Origin: Enoplosus armatus | Taxonomy: Eukaryota; Chordata; Actinopteri; Centrarchiformes; Enoplosidae | Direction: 5' to 3' | Assembly: GCF_043641665.1 (NCBI RefSeq) | Contig: NC_092195.1 | Location: 19,194,774-19,258,773, forward strand | DNA: 64,000 nucleotides | Shown here: in pieces, positions 9,255-22,712 of the stretch | Position numbering within the stretch: the stretch's first letter is position 1 | Layout: every line of letters starts with the position of its first letter | Made by a program: the position numbers and the translations under genes | Notes under the pieces: generated by a model | What the model was told of the DNA's origin: nothing | What the model saw: only the letters and a program-made list of their open reading frames with translations | The model's database searches: none

Positions 9255-12200
9255 ATGAAGCCCGGGACTCTCCTGGCTCTCCTGATAGGCCTACAGGGCG
9301 CGGCGGCAGGTGAGTTAGGACTGTGTTTTAAAGTCGGAGGTTGATTTTAAAAGAAAGAAAGAAAAGAAATGCTTCGTGTCTTTATAGTCTGTAAATGTGG
9401 ATTTATGATTCTTTTGTAGTTTGGTGATGTTTAGTTGCGGGACTTCACGCAGATTATAGACAAAAGAAAGTAACAAACTCATTATCTTCAAGTTGACGTC
9501 AGTAAATCGTGTCTGTTCGTGTCATTGATCCCTAATAGTTACTGTTAGAAGGAAAGCCTGGTCTAGTTGTGCAAATGGCTGATATGAAGTCTACTTGTCT
9601 TATTTGGGTCATTATTTTAACTCGTTTTTATCATTTTAAGATCGATACGGTCTGATCGATGTTGACGCCAAACTGACGACGTAACTACGCAGCGCGAAAA
9701 TATTTATTATTACTTGTTTTTTTTTTCCATTCATTAGGCTTAATTAACATATTAACACAGTCCCGAAACACGCCACTACATTTCAATATGTTATAAAAAC
9801 ACACACGATCAATGACAACCTGCTGAACATAGATATTAAGTTCATGTCGTCATATGATTTGATCTCTAGATATTTTCTTAAATTATTTAACATTTAAAAA
9901 ATATTTCCATCCATTCCTCAGAGAATTACACAGTTTGCCTGCTGAAATACTGAAGTCCACCTCTGCTTTAAGGTTTCCATACTGGGTTTTGTTAACTGGG
10001 TGTAATTACATGACACTGGTAGTTAATACATTTACTGTTTGTACAACAGCATGCTGTTTAGTAGAGACAGACCGATAAATCAGCCACAGATATATCTGCA
10101 GATATCAGTTTAATGCAGATAGATCAGCATCAGTGTATATGTTGGCCGATAAGTAAAGAAACTAGTTTGAGGTGATTTAGAAACAGTGTCTCCATGACAG
10201 AGTTTGTCCACCAGAGGGCGCTGACGGGTTTATTTTTAAACTGAAATGTCCTGCTCAGTGTGTATCGTGGTCACCACAAAACCCCCAAACATTGATGTCA
10301 TTATTGGTGTCAACAATCCAGCATCGGCCTGGCGATACTGTTCAGCATCTTAACACAGAAACATGATCCACATGCACTCAGGCAGCAGAGGACAGCGGAG
10401 GACTCAGACATGAACCATCATTTAATCGGCAAAACTCTCAGACGCCTGCAGAAAGTCAAATCTGTTGGTACTAAATGTAGAATAAACGTTCAGAATCAGG
10501 ACTGAAAGCAAATAAACATCAGTTCATGGTGGAGGGATGTTACAAAGGGCATTAGAGTTAATAAAACTTTGAATCCACTAATAACTGATACTAATAGAAA
10601 CTGTGCAGAATGACGACATGAGAGATACAAATATCACTAAAGAGAACTTTCTTAAATATAGAAATGTGTCCGTTAACGTTCATCTGGGATTGTCATAAAA
10701 TACAGAAGATTTGATTGTCTAAGAGTTAAACTTCAATATAATTCTGCAGTTTACATAAATCAAGATGTATGAAAGATTTATCTTCAGGAAACTCACAGAG
10801 TTCAAATTCATAATTCAAAACCTGTGAAGAAGAAACACAAGCTGTAGTATAGTATAAAATAGAGACCATAAGTGCGGTTATATAATCAAATAAAACAGGT
10901 TGAACATATAGAATAAAGTTAGAATCACATGCAGCGTATATATTTTGGTCAGAGGTTTGTGATTTCAGATTTCAAACTGATACGATAATGAGGAGTGAAA
11001 GCTGCTAATGAAGCTTCCTGAAGAATAAATGACTCCACTAACTGGGAGCTGAACTGGAGTTTCACTTCGCATTGAGACGTCCAGCACTAGAAAAACAAAT
11101 GGCGCCTGTTTTTACAAACTGCTTTCCATCAATGAAAGCCAGGTACACAACTGCATGACCTGAATATTTGACTCGTTTGATATTTTAATTCAGAATAAAA
11201 ACATTTTTCAAGAGAAAATCGTCAGAAACAGTGAAGAGTTTCTGGAGCAAACTGTTTGTCTGTAAGTGTATTTATTGAGTGCACAACAGAGATTATTAGG
11301 ATGTCTTGAATGTACTTTCTTAGTTCTTTTTGAGTCCGAGTGCAGGAAAACAAAAGTGTTGAGTGATTTATAAAACTGTGATATAAAAACTGAAATGACG
11401 ACATGAACTTTTTCTTACAGTGACTCACTCTCTGAAGTATTTCTACACTGCGTCTTCTGGAGTCCCAAACTTCCCAGAGTTTGTGACTGTTGGGTTGGTT
11501 GATGAAGCTCAGATAAGTCACTATGACAGTAACACCAGGAGAGACGTACCCAAACAGGACTGGATGAGCAGAGTCACAGCAGATGATCCTCAGTACTGGG
11601 AGAGGCAGACTGAGGTCTCTGTGGGTGACCAGCAGTGGTTCAAAGTCAACACTGAAATTGCAAAGCAGCGTTTCAACCAAACTGGAGGTTTGTTTACGTT
11701 TCACTTTCTTCTGATAAAATGTTGTTTATATTTCCATCCTGTATTTTAGTAAACAGACGTTACCACACACACACACACACACACACCTTCTTCATCTGTC
11801 AGGAGTGTTTTATTCACGTACATTAAACTGTTTGTCGGAGGCTTTTCTCGGCTGAAACACACAGTCGGACTCAACAGAAACCTTACTGAGACTGAGACGA
11901 CTGGATGCTGCTGTACTGCACTGATGCAGAGTGTCTGTCCATCCCATAATAACCAGCAGAGATGATTAACGCTTTGTCTCCACTAGATTAGATCAGAATA
12001 ACTGTGGTGAACTGCCCACAGTGAGTTGGTCCGTAATAACTCTCCTGTAGGAGCCTGTTTATCACAAGACTTTTCCAACACACAGCTGATAGAGGAACAT
12101 TACCGCCTGGTTTCTTAAACTACGGAGCGGGCCTGTAAACGGGACGCAGGCTGCTTCTGCTGGGTCCCCATATGAGAGGAGGAGCGGTATGTTTTAATGA

Positions 12201-15200
12201 CGCTGGCCGACAGGACGACACGGTCAATGTCTCGTTCAGATCGGAGGCTCAAAACGTTTCACAGCACGACTCTACTGATGCGCAGTGCGTCCATCCCATA
12301 ATATATTTACAGTAGAAGTACACATTAGATTAGATTGACTTTACTTGACCACAGTGTGTCTCTGCCATAATACACATATATAGTGCTGAAACAGTTAGTC
12401 AATTAATTGATTAGTTGAGCAATAGAAAGTTAATTGACAACTATTTGGATAATGAGATATTTTATTTTTCTATTTATTTTAAATTATATTTTATATTAAT
12501 ATAAATTAAATCCAGTTCAGTGTCGGTCGGACGGAAGAAGCCGTTTGAAGATTTCACCTCGGCCTCTGGGAACCTGTGATGGACATTTTTCACCTTTTTC
12601 TCGACGCTTTACAGAGTAAACGATTTATTGATTAACTGAAAAATAGTAATTACAATAATCAATAATGACAATCATAATTAGATTGAGCCCTAAATATGTA
12701 GTAGAATACAGATTAGATTAGATCAACTCTACTGTACTGATACACAGTGTGTCCATCCCATAATATATATATGAAGTACAGATTAGATTAGATTAACTCT
12801 ACTTGACCACAGTGTGAGTCTGCCGTAATAAACATATATAGTGCTGAAACAATCAGTCGATCTATTGATTAGTTGATCAACTGAAAATTAATTGACAACA
12901 ATTCTGATAGTCAGATAATCATTGAAGTCTTTAATTAATCAGAAAACATTTTCTGCTTCCAGTTTCTCAAATATGAGAGTTTGCTGCGTTTCTGTGTTTT
13001 ATATTATTATGAATTAAATCCTGTTCAGTGTCGGTCGGACAAAAGCAGCCGTCACCTCGGCCTCTGGGAACTTGTGATGGACGTTTTAAAATGAGTAAAC
13101 GGCTAATTGATTAATCGAAGAATAATTGATAATGAAAAGAAGCATCAGTTTCGGCCCTAAATCTATAGCAGAACTACAGATTAGAGTAGATGAACTCTGC
13201 TGTACTGACCACAGTGTGTTGGTCCATCCCAGCAGGCAGCAGCGAGCCGACATCTGCAGGTGGAAACGGCCGCCGGTTGTATTGAATGATTGATGGATGG
13301 ACCAATCAGGACACACAGACTGCCTCCCAGTCTCCATAATGGTCCTGATGGTCTCTGCCTTATTCTGACCAGTTGTAGTAACGCGCTGCTGAACAGGACG
13401 CACTGTCCCGGCTGAGCAGGTGGAGTCTAGTGACTAATCCTGGACTGAAACTCTCCTCCAGTGGAAGCTTCTAGAGCAGCCTCAGGACAGTCTAGTCTGT
13501 AGTCTCTCACAGGAAGAGGATGTTGTTGGACTGATCCGCTGGCTGCAGGGTCTCAGTGGGTGTGATGTTCAGTCCAGGATCAGGTTTAATCTGTGTCTGC
13601 CAGTCAGGACTCCACCTCAGTGTGTGTGTCTGTCCCTGCAGCTCACATGAAGCCACACCACCTTCAACAGTGGAGATAAACTGTTGGTCTCAGTGGAGGC
13701 AGTGTGTCTCTGTGGTAAAACAGAGGACAGGGACTGTGTTAGGATCTCACTCTGTTTCCCAGCAGCCTCTCTGTCTCTCTCTCTCTGAGCCGTCCACACT
13801 GTCCAGATGATGATTGGCTGCGAGCGGCCTCCGTCGGGCCAATGACAGCAGGAGGTGTAGCTCCTCTGTTGTGGTGTCTGTGGATCAGTGTGTCTCTGTG
13901 GTAAAGATGTGATATCAGCTGATAACAGATGACTGGGCTGTGATCTCACTCTGGTTTACTGAAGTCTCTGTCTCTGTCTCTCTCTCAGGTGTCCACATTT
14001 ACCAGAACATGTACGGCTGTGAGTGGGACGATGAGACTAATAAGATCAATGGTTTTATGCAGTATGGTTATGATGGAGAAGATTTCATAGCATTTGACCT
14101 GAAGACGCAGACATGGATCGCTCCAAAACAACAGGCTGTAATCACCAAACACAAGTGGGATAATAACAAAGCTCGGTCAGCACTGTATGAGAACTACCTC
14201 ACCCAGGAGTGCATTGAGTGGCTGAAGAAGTATGTGGACTTTGGGAAGAGCTCTCTGCAGAGAACAGGTAGAATCACATGACCTGATGTAGTTTAAAGGA
14301 CACGACAATGTTAATGTGCCTTCTTTGTTTCTAACCAACAGTAACATTACAATAAATATGAACCAACAAACAGAGAGACACTTTGTTTACACACATTTCT
14401 CTCTCTCTCTCATGTTTTCTCCCACCTCTCTTCATCTCTCTGCCTCCCTCTCATTTCACCCTCACTCTCTCCCTCACATTTATCACCACTCTCTCCCTCC
14501 ATCTTCTCTCTTTCTCTCTGCCGTGTTTCTGTCTTAGTTTCTCTCTCTGTCTCTTACTCTGTCTTTCTCACACTCACTGTCCTCCTCCCCCCTGTCTAAT
14601 CTACCCCCCCCCCACCTCTCTTCATCTGTCTTTTTTCCCACTCTGTCCCTCCCTTCTTCTCTCAGTTACACTTCAATGTGGTTTATTTGCATTGCATACA
14701 TTTATATAGTGTGTGTGTGTTACTAAGGCATTTAAAATACATTACATTAAACAGGAATGATAATATTAATATACCGTAAATCATAATAAAGAACCAAAAA
14801 CTGTGTCTCTCTTTACTCTCCAGAGCTTCCCTCAGTGTCTCTCCTCCAGAAGACTCCCTCCTCTCCAGTCAGCTGCCACGCTACAGGTTTCCACCCTAAA
14901 GGAGCCTCACTGTTCTGGAGGAAAGATGGAGAGGAGCTCCATGAGGACGTGGACCACGGAGAGATCCTCCACAACAACGACGGAACCTTCCAGATGAGCG
15001 TTGACCTGAAACTTTCATCAGTCACACCTGAAGACTGGAGGAGGTACGACTGTGTGTTTCAGCTCTCTGGTGTAGAGGACGACATCATCACCGGACTGGA
15101 CAAAGCAGCGATCAGGACCAACTGGGGAAAGACTGGAATCAGAAGTAATGAAGTTGAGAAACACACATTTATTTTACTGTAACAGTCCTGCAGTTCATGT

Positions 15201-16611
15201 GTTTTTATGTGTGTTAAAAGTTTTGTTTCCTCATATGGTTTTGTTGTCAGTTTTTTATATATAATTTTAATGTTAGATCAGTATTAAACCAATGCACCTC
15301 TGGACCCTGACGAGGGAATCAGCAAATCCCTAAAAAGTTATTTTTCTGAAAGTCAGAGTTTTAAAGTGCTTTAATTAACATAAAAAACACAACTTTATTG
15401 TTATTTAAGTTTTTTTGGGTTTCACGTTATATTTAGAAATACGCAGTTTTTATCACAATGTCAATTTAAAAAAACATTACAAAGTTTGAGAGCTTTTTTT
15501 TCAGCCCTTGTGTGACCATTTTAATGTGTAACCACAGTTCAGAGGTTACAGGCTCTGTATTGACTTAACTACTGGTCAGTTTTAGAAGACGAGATGGAAT
15601 TATTTAATAACTGGACCAACGTTTGTATCGATCAGTAAATCAGTCAGAATAAAGTTTATTGGCCACGTATGCTGACAGTCAAGAAGGAATTTGAATATGA
15701 TTGTCAGCAGCTCTCATTGTGCCAAAGACCAACATGTGGGACAGAAAGCAACGGAGACATGCAGCTAAACAAAGACAACAAAGCTAGACGAGGATAAACA
15801 AGCACAGATACAGTAATTATGTACAGACAAGTAGGGATAAAACCTGAAATGAACAACAACAGCAGGACAAACAAACATATAGTGTCTGTATACAGGATGG
15901 AGGTCTGGTTGGCAAATGGAGGTTCTTCTCCTCTGACCTGCTTCATCTCTACAGGTTGTGACTGTGTTTTGTTGTTTTCTGCTCAACAGAGACGGAGAGC
16001 GCTGACCCGACCGTCCCCATCATTGTTGCAGTGGTTGTTCTTGCGCTCGTCCTCGTCGCTGCCATTGGATTCGCCATTTATAAAAAGAAGAACGGTGAGA
16101 GACAAAAACAGAAACGCTGCGTTTCTGGTTTTTGATGTTTTGTCCAGATTGCACAAAAAAAAATTCCCAGCACACCGAAATCTGTTTGAACCAACAGTGA
16201 GCGCTGTAAGGTTTCCACAGAGAGGTGACAGGAAAAGAAATAATGAAAGATCTAAACAAAAGGTTGAAGGGATTTATTTATCAGTCTGAGTGAGTAGAAG
16301 AGGGGATCATCACTGGAAAGAAGCTCTGCTATTTTCTACTGTAACAACAGAAATAATTTGTCTTTTCTTCTTATTTCAGCCAAGCGCCCTCCATCTCGTG
16401 AGTAAAACTTTTCTTCTGTTTTCTCTGACCTGACCTGATCAAAAATGTTTTCTGGATTTCCTGCTGAAGAACTTTTTCAGGGCTTTTTCCTGCATTGTTA
16501 GCTGTTTGTAAAACACAGTGTTGGATCAGAGCAGGATGTGGCTAACAGTGTGTTTCTGACCTTACAGCTGTCTCCGACCCGACTGTGGAGCAACAAATGC
16601 TTCCCAGTTAA
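9255..16611 (+). CDS. MHC class I alpha chain, copy 2 (complete)
   Basis: Complete U-lineage classical-type class I heavy chain. Exons: signal 9255-9309 ([18 protein letters not shown]), alpha1 11421-11687, alpha2 13989-14267, alpha3 from 14824, transmembrane 15990-16094, cytoplasmic 16380-16397 and 16568-16611. All phases match. Groove anchors Y7, Y59, T143, K146, W147, Y159 and Y171 are present, with R84 as usual outside mammals. The N86-Q-T glycosylation site in alpha1 is kept. The tail ends EQQMLPS. Copy 2 differs from copy 3 at 14 alpha1 and 14 alpha2 residues. The exon 4 donor seen in copy 3 is mutated (AAG-TTGAGA at 15151-15156). With the upstream in-frame donor (exon end 15144) the protein would be 362 residues. 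Without splicing, translation stops after alpha3 at 15180, giving a form without a membrane anchor. Confidence 0.94.
10066..10165. repeat. Interspersed repeat in class I copy 2 intron 1
   Basis: The block around AGACAGACCGATAAATCAGC resembles a dispersed teleost repeat containing 'ACCGATATATCGGC'. The paralogous copy is at about 23749-23850 in copy 3. Family recalled, not searched. Confidence 0.45.
12320..13160. repeat. Two tandem repeat modules in class I copy 2 intron 2
   Basis: A module with TTAGATTAGAT, 'tTGACCACAGTGTG', 'ATATATAGTGCTGAAACA' and an AATTAATTGA-rich stretch occurs at about 12325-12690 and again at about 12780-13160. The 'GCTGAAACARTYAGTC' part resembles a very common teleost interspersed repeat. 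A shorter motif, 'cagtgYgTCCATCCCATAAT', recurs several times from 11925 to 13230. The whole structure recurs in copy 3. Confidence 0.65.
15641..15910 (-). repeat. Interspersed repeat, possible LINE 3' end (copy 2 intron 4)
   Basis: Paralogous copy of the block at 1740-2010, inherited with the segmental duplication. No reverse-transcriptase coding sequence is present. Confidence 0.5.
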
Positions 16612-18245
16612 ACTGCCTGAGGGACAAACACACCACCCTGCACACAGTGAGTTGCCTCATATGGAACATGGATTTCACACCTGTTGTTAAACAAAGCTGC
16701 TTGAAACTATGTGCAAAACAACCTTCTGAGATTTCTTTTTTATCCACTCTGAAACTTCTGTGACACATCGTAGTAAATCTTTGACTTTCAGTTGATTTTC
16801 CACAACAAACTGTTTTTATATGAAATTGAATTTGACTTTTTCAGAGAAAGATGCTTTCAGAAACCTTCAGCAGGTCAGATAAAGTGTCATATTAAAAACT
16901 CGATTCATGAAAATGGTGTTGAACCAAATTAAAAGAAAGGATTGTGCTTCAAAAGCATAGAAGGTAAATACTTGGTTTAGGAAAGGTTAACACTTAAATG
17001 AGTGAATCATGAATATTTTAGGTCTAAATTATACTGTAAATATGTGACTTTGTGGGATTGAACTCTACAAACATTCATGGTATTTTCTTTTCTTTTTGTC
17101 TGTTTAGGTTTATGGATCGATTTTATCTGGAACAAGGAGCAGTGCCACCACATCCTCCTCCGTAAACTGGGAATTCATCAGTTATTCATCATCATAGCGT
17201 AGACTGACAGAACCAGGGTCAGGGATCTAGTAATAAATGCTTATTGATTGGAATACAAAGAAAACAAATCAGAAAAATGAGTTAACAAATATTTTACAAA
17301 CATCATCAAACAAATGTTGACGTTAAATTATTTTCATCGTTTAGTTTCGGACAATAAAAGTGGGATTTCCTCTGATAAAGTGTTTGTTTAAATGTTGGTA
17401 GATCAAGTGAGGACGATTTATATTTATAAGTAAAACACGATCTTCCAAACGATGAAAGCGTCACGGCACTCTTCATACAGACGTTATGAAAGATTTGTGT
17501 GTTCATCATAGTTACAGTTTAACACTTCTGGTTTTGGGGCTTTCTGGTAAAATCAACTAGGATTGTAAATATACATATATTGACACACACACATCCACAT
17601 CCATGCCTTCCCATTTTCATATATATATACACTCATAGGGTCTGGTGATATGAAGATATATACCTTGAGATAACAGATATTGGCACCCAGTAGAGTTCTG
17701 TACACTATTTATACTGAGAAAGTCGTCCTTTGGTTCTCTGGTTGTATTCGATCACTGGGGTCAATACTGCAAATCAAGTTTTGGAGTTTTACATCGCTGT
17801 GATGAATTATCTTGATTTGCATGATGCATTGGACACATATTTCCATCTGGTTATTACTACATCTCTACATGCCCCCCATATGCACACACATACACAATAT
17901 GTGTCGATATATATATATATACATTTATTTTCCAGTTGTAAATAGTTTGCTTGTATATTTCTTTAAAACTGAAAAACAATTGATTCCGACCAGGAAGAAG
18001 CAAATAATATTTTATGTATTTGAGGTTTTTCTGAATAGATTGATCTGTTTTGAAACATGATTATATTTTAGCGTTTGGCTTTGATCCTAAAAGGGTTGTG
18101 GGAGAAATGTCCTTGTAAACATCTCCTGCTAGTATTTAGGGACACACGGGACGTTTCCCCTCTTAGTTTTGTAAACATGAAGAAATTGAACAGCGGGTCA
18201 GGGTGACGTAGGTGAATGTTTTTTGTTTTGCTTTTCAATAAAGTC
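16612..18245 (+). other. 3' untranslated region of class I copy 2
   Basis: Same plan as copy 1: donor after 16646 (35 bases past the stop), acceptor before 17108, and a likely polyA signal AATAAA at 18237-18242. Relative to copy 1 it lacks a stretch of roughly 150 bases corresponding to 3880-4034. Confidence 0.6.
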
Positions 18246-18987
18246 CCAAATGTTCCAAATTTCTGTTTCTTTTTGTGATTCCACATATAAGCGTACAAAT
18301 CTGTGACTGGAGCTACGATTATATGAATATTGAAGCTACATTTAGTATTTTACTGTCCTTTGTACTGGAAACTTTGTGATCTTTAGTTTATTGAGTCGCC
18401 TGAAATGGTTCAATTTGTTCCCTGGCTGAAGAAACCCTGACTGAGCTAGTTTGTGGATGTGCTCCATGTTTTGATTATTGGCATCTTAACTTTGATTACT
18501 TCAGTTTTGGTCAATAGCTACTTTTGTGGTACGTTGCAGAGAAAGCAGAACGTGATTATTTTGACAGATTTTAATTTGAATTTCGTCTTTTTGTCTTGTT
18601 TAAAAGGTTTAATGATGTTCAGAAGACGGAAGCTTAGTTGTGCAACATATTTGTGTTATTAGAGCTACAGCACACAGGAATGATAGTAACAATTAAAACA
18701 AGATGTGCGGCGTTTCCGTTCATACGTTTGTCAGAATTCATATAACGTTGTTGAAGGTTGTGTCTGATTTTGAAATAATTGCATGAGAGGGACTAAATGA
18801 ATGGAGAAATATCTGCCTGGACACAGAAACACACCTCACCATTACTTTCCTTCAGTTCACTCACATCTGTCTCTCTCTGTTCCTTCCCTTCGTCTCTTTG
18901 TCTCTGTCTCCTGCTCTCTCCTCTCTTTCTTTACCTGTCTCACACTGATCATCTTCTCTCTTCAAGTCAATGAGCCTCATTCATTTT

Positions 18988-19011
18988 TCCTCCTCCTCCT
19001 CCTCCTCCTCC
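18988..19011. repeat. (TCC)8 microsatellite
   Basis: Paralogous to the (TCC)14 tract at 5241. Confidence 0.93.
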
Positions 19012-21173
19012 AGATGCCCCCTCCCCTACTTCCACACACTTTTTCAGGTTGCAGTGCAAAAAAGTTCAAGTTACCTTGAATGAACTTTGTTTTATTTAAT
19101 TCCTCCTACTTTGAATGCTTATATGTGTTTATCATGATGATTTCCTGAATTGTGATCAGATTTTAGAAAAGACTTCACATCACCAGCTCAGAGGAAGATA
19201 TATAATCTATCACACTACTGACTCATTATTAATCAGGGTTTTACATTGAGATGTTTCAGTAATAGAGGTTCTTCAGGGTCTAGTTAAACTACAAACACAT
19301 ATTACGTATATGTATATATATTATTACTCGTCAGTTTATTAAAGCTTTAGACGCTGCGGGAAGACATGGTTCTGTTTTTTTCTGGTTCTTCTGAAAGATA
19401 AAAATCACCTCGTCAGCTTGTAGACGATGACTGTCTTTGTTCATTTAGTTAAAAATCTGTTTCCAAAATAGTAATGTAAATAGTTTTTGAAATGTAATAG
19501 TTGTCTTTTATTCCCCGATCTTTAATTTGGCATTAAAATGATCACAGTCTCGATAACTGGTTTTTAATCTGACTTGTGTGCAACTGTCACCTCTACAGGT
19601 TTCTGACGGTGTGGAGTTTTAATTTAAACCACACCAACATGAGTCAGCTGATGATGTCTTCATATATTAACGCCTGCTGAACATAAACAGCCTTCTGGTC
19701 TCTTGGTGCCATATTTAATATCGTTCACTCTTGTAGATAATTAAAATAATTATCAGACTAAAACGACATGTTGACCAAACTATATTAAAATACGCTGACA
19801 GCTCTCATGTTGTTCTGATATGAACCTCCATCACTTCAGTATGCTGAGGACTCGGCTGGATCCAGTTAGACAACAGATTCATTACATGTTATAAACATTC
19901 AGTTTAGGTAATATATCTGTTTATGAAAAACATTATATAACATGTTTGATCCGACCACAGTTCTCAAGTGTACGAGCACAATGGTTGACTTTGGATTTCA
20001 TAAATGGACGATAATTCATTCATTGTCAAATCTACGTCTGAAGAAATCCTTCTTTTGCAAAGAAATCCAGAGAAAAGACTCCTGGAATAAGGACTTAGAA
20101 AGAGAAAACATCAGGAGGAAGTTAACAGATAATGAGATAATGAAAACATGCTTTCACTTGATGAGAATAATCAAAATATTAAAAAACATATCAGAACTTT
20201 TTTTTTTTTAATGCAGTGACACTTTCTAGTTTTGTCATAAAATTCAGAAGATATAGTTTTACATCAAACTGATTGTCAGAAATATTGGACGTGAGGCTCA
20301 AGTTGAATTAATCAGTTATTTCACGATATATGAAGGTGAAGTTCTCCACGAGTTGGACCTTCGTTGTATCTGTCCTGCTGGGAATGCACTGGACTTATTT
20401 GAAATGAGCGCAGAAGGCGAAGAAGTCAGCAGGTTCAATTTCAAGGCATTTATTCTCTGTTCTTTCAGTCAGAGTCAGGTGTGGTTGAGTGCTTTCCTTT
20501 TCTACAAGTTGAAAGAAAGCATACGCACAAATTCAATCTGTCACATCATGAAGGAACCAAACCGCAGTTCATCAAGACATCCCTACTTCAACAGGTCATA
20601 ATAATGTCAGAATGAACTAAAGAGATGAGATGTACAACTTTACAAGGACAAAGTAAACATGACTGAGGATATAAAATACAATTCACTCCACACACTCAGG
20701 AGCGAAGGACAAAGAAGCAGCTCAACCAAAGTGGAAACAATAAATGAAGTCAGGGCACACCTGTGTCAGCTGCCTGATCAGCACACCTGGGGCTGCTTCC
20801 AGGGAGCGTGCTCCTGTTCCCCCCAATCCAGCAGTCAGGTGACCTCCACTTCCAACAGTATCATCTCTTGTATTTTAAAGTTTAATCACTTAAAATCCAC
20901 AAACCCTCTGACGCGACACCGGAGTTCCCTGCGTACTGTTATGTCACGTACAGCACCTCTGAACTCTGAAATAGAGATGAGCTCCAGTCGGTGCAGCTGT
21001 TTGAGTGTTTACAAGAAGAGTTCATTGACAAGAAGCCGTTCATTAAAGTTTTTATGTGGTGAACTGGACTTTGTTCTTCACTTAAAAGTGACACCGCTCA
21101 GATATCATGTGTAAATAAAATATAAAGCTGAAAATAATCTGGAGCTGTAAACTGTTTATTTGAATTTGAAATA

Positions 21174-21176
<3 letters not shown>

Positions 21177-21216
<40 letters not shown>
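21177..21216. repeat. (TG)20 microsatellite
   Basis: Paralogous to the (TG)26 tract at 7409. Confidence 0.96.
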
Positions 21217-21217
<1 letters not shown>

Positions 21218-21574
21218 TTACTACTGTAAAGATTTGTAGAGATTACAGTTTTATTACAGAATAAAGTGCTTCTGAAAACCCAGTTAAGCGTCATCTGTTT
21301 ATTTGTTGGAGGTTCATAGTTGTTTCATAACACAAAAGGATTTTTCAGGAATTCAGCCAAATACTAAAACTAATACTAAATACATGTTTAATGGATTTTA
21401 TTTCATTCTATTATTCTTCATTTGATGAATACATGTGACCAGAGTCATGGATTATCATGATGCTCTGACATATTGACTCCAACAGGAAGTGAAGTGACAT
21501 CCTCAAAGGCAGATACATAATTCGTCCACGTGGGGGCGCTGTCACGCTGCTGACGTCTCTGTAAAGGTGAACTC

Positions 21575-21730
21575 AGTGATAAACTCAGGTATTGATCAGC
21601 AGTGGTAAACTCAGGTATTGATCAGCAGTGATAAACTCAGGTATTGATTAGCAGTGATAAACTCAGGTATTGATCAGCAGTGGTAAACTCAGGTATTGAT
21701 CAGCAGTGATAAACTCAGGTATTGATCAGC
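21575..21730. repeat. 26-bp minisatellite, six units
   Basis: Six units with the same variant order as units 1-6 of the eight-unit array at 7819-8026. Confidence 0.96.
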
Positions 21731-22712
21731 AGTGAGCAGGAAGAGCCTTCGTCAACCAGAGTTCAAGCCTCAGTGTCGCGAATAATATAAATATCACATT
21801 TTCTAGATAACAGATGTGACACATATCGATTTGTTTGTGTAATAATGATGAATAATACTGTCTCAGCTGAAGTAGTGAGAACAAAAGATCTGAGGTTTTT
21901 CATTAAACATGAATTCTATAACCTTTTATAAAGTGCTTCAGAGACAATCAGTGAGGCTTGAAGCAGAGGAGAAACAGTGCCAAAGCAAGAGGAAAATGAA
22001 AAGCAGCGTCAGGTGTTCAAACATCAACAGAGGTGTTACATTTCTCTTGTTCAAGCAGTTCTCAGCGTACACAGCTCCACATCAGCTCAGAGGCGTTCAG
22101 CCTGGAGGACAGAGCTGACCTGATCTCATGTTTGTCTTTAAGAAGCTCTCGGACTCTCTTTCTGCTCTGCTTTGATTTATTTCCTTCTTGTTTTCATTTC
22201 AAAGTTTCAAACACTGAGGTAAAATATTACTTCATGGAAACTATCTTGTGTTTGGTTTTATTGTCTGTCCTGAGAGCAGCTCTAATTTGTGCCAAGACCG
22301 GTTCTTAAACTAAATACCTGAGACATGAATACAACACCTTACTGGATATGGACTTCAAAAAGGATATAAGATGTTCCCCTCCATCCCATTTAATAACCAG
22401 ATGTCGTGATAGCGCACAGATGTGTTTAAAATAACAGATAATAGCAGAACAACGCTGAGAAACTGTACTGCTGCACATCAGCTGCAGGTTTGAGCCGCTG
22501 GGGGCAGCACCTCACCACATTCACTCACTGTAACATCAATGAAAGCGCACTCGGATTTGTTGTTTGTTGTTGATATTTTGATCAGGACTGTTTTTCAAGC
22601 TGAGGGCAGAAACACAGAACAACAGAACAACAAGACACTTGTGCATCCCCACAAACTCCAGAGCATCTGACCCCCCCATCCTCTCACACAGGCTGAAAGC
22701 AGCGAACTTTAC

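Larger units (their letters stand above)
18246..22670. other. Spacer between class I copies 2 and 3, no gene recognised
   Basis: Near-identical to 4501-8966. It holds (TCC)8 at 18988-19011, (TG)20 at 21177-21216 and six 26-bp minisatellite units. It keeps two short stretches lost in copy 1, near 19975-19993 and 20219-20237. No supported gene. Confidence 0.7.

Noticed and set aside
11222..11704. Minus-strand open frame of 160 codons over class I copy 2 alpha1 exon (also 24907-25389)
   Set aside because: It is the antisense shadow of the alpha1 exon, whose plus-strand reading gives clear class I sequence with correct splice sites.
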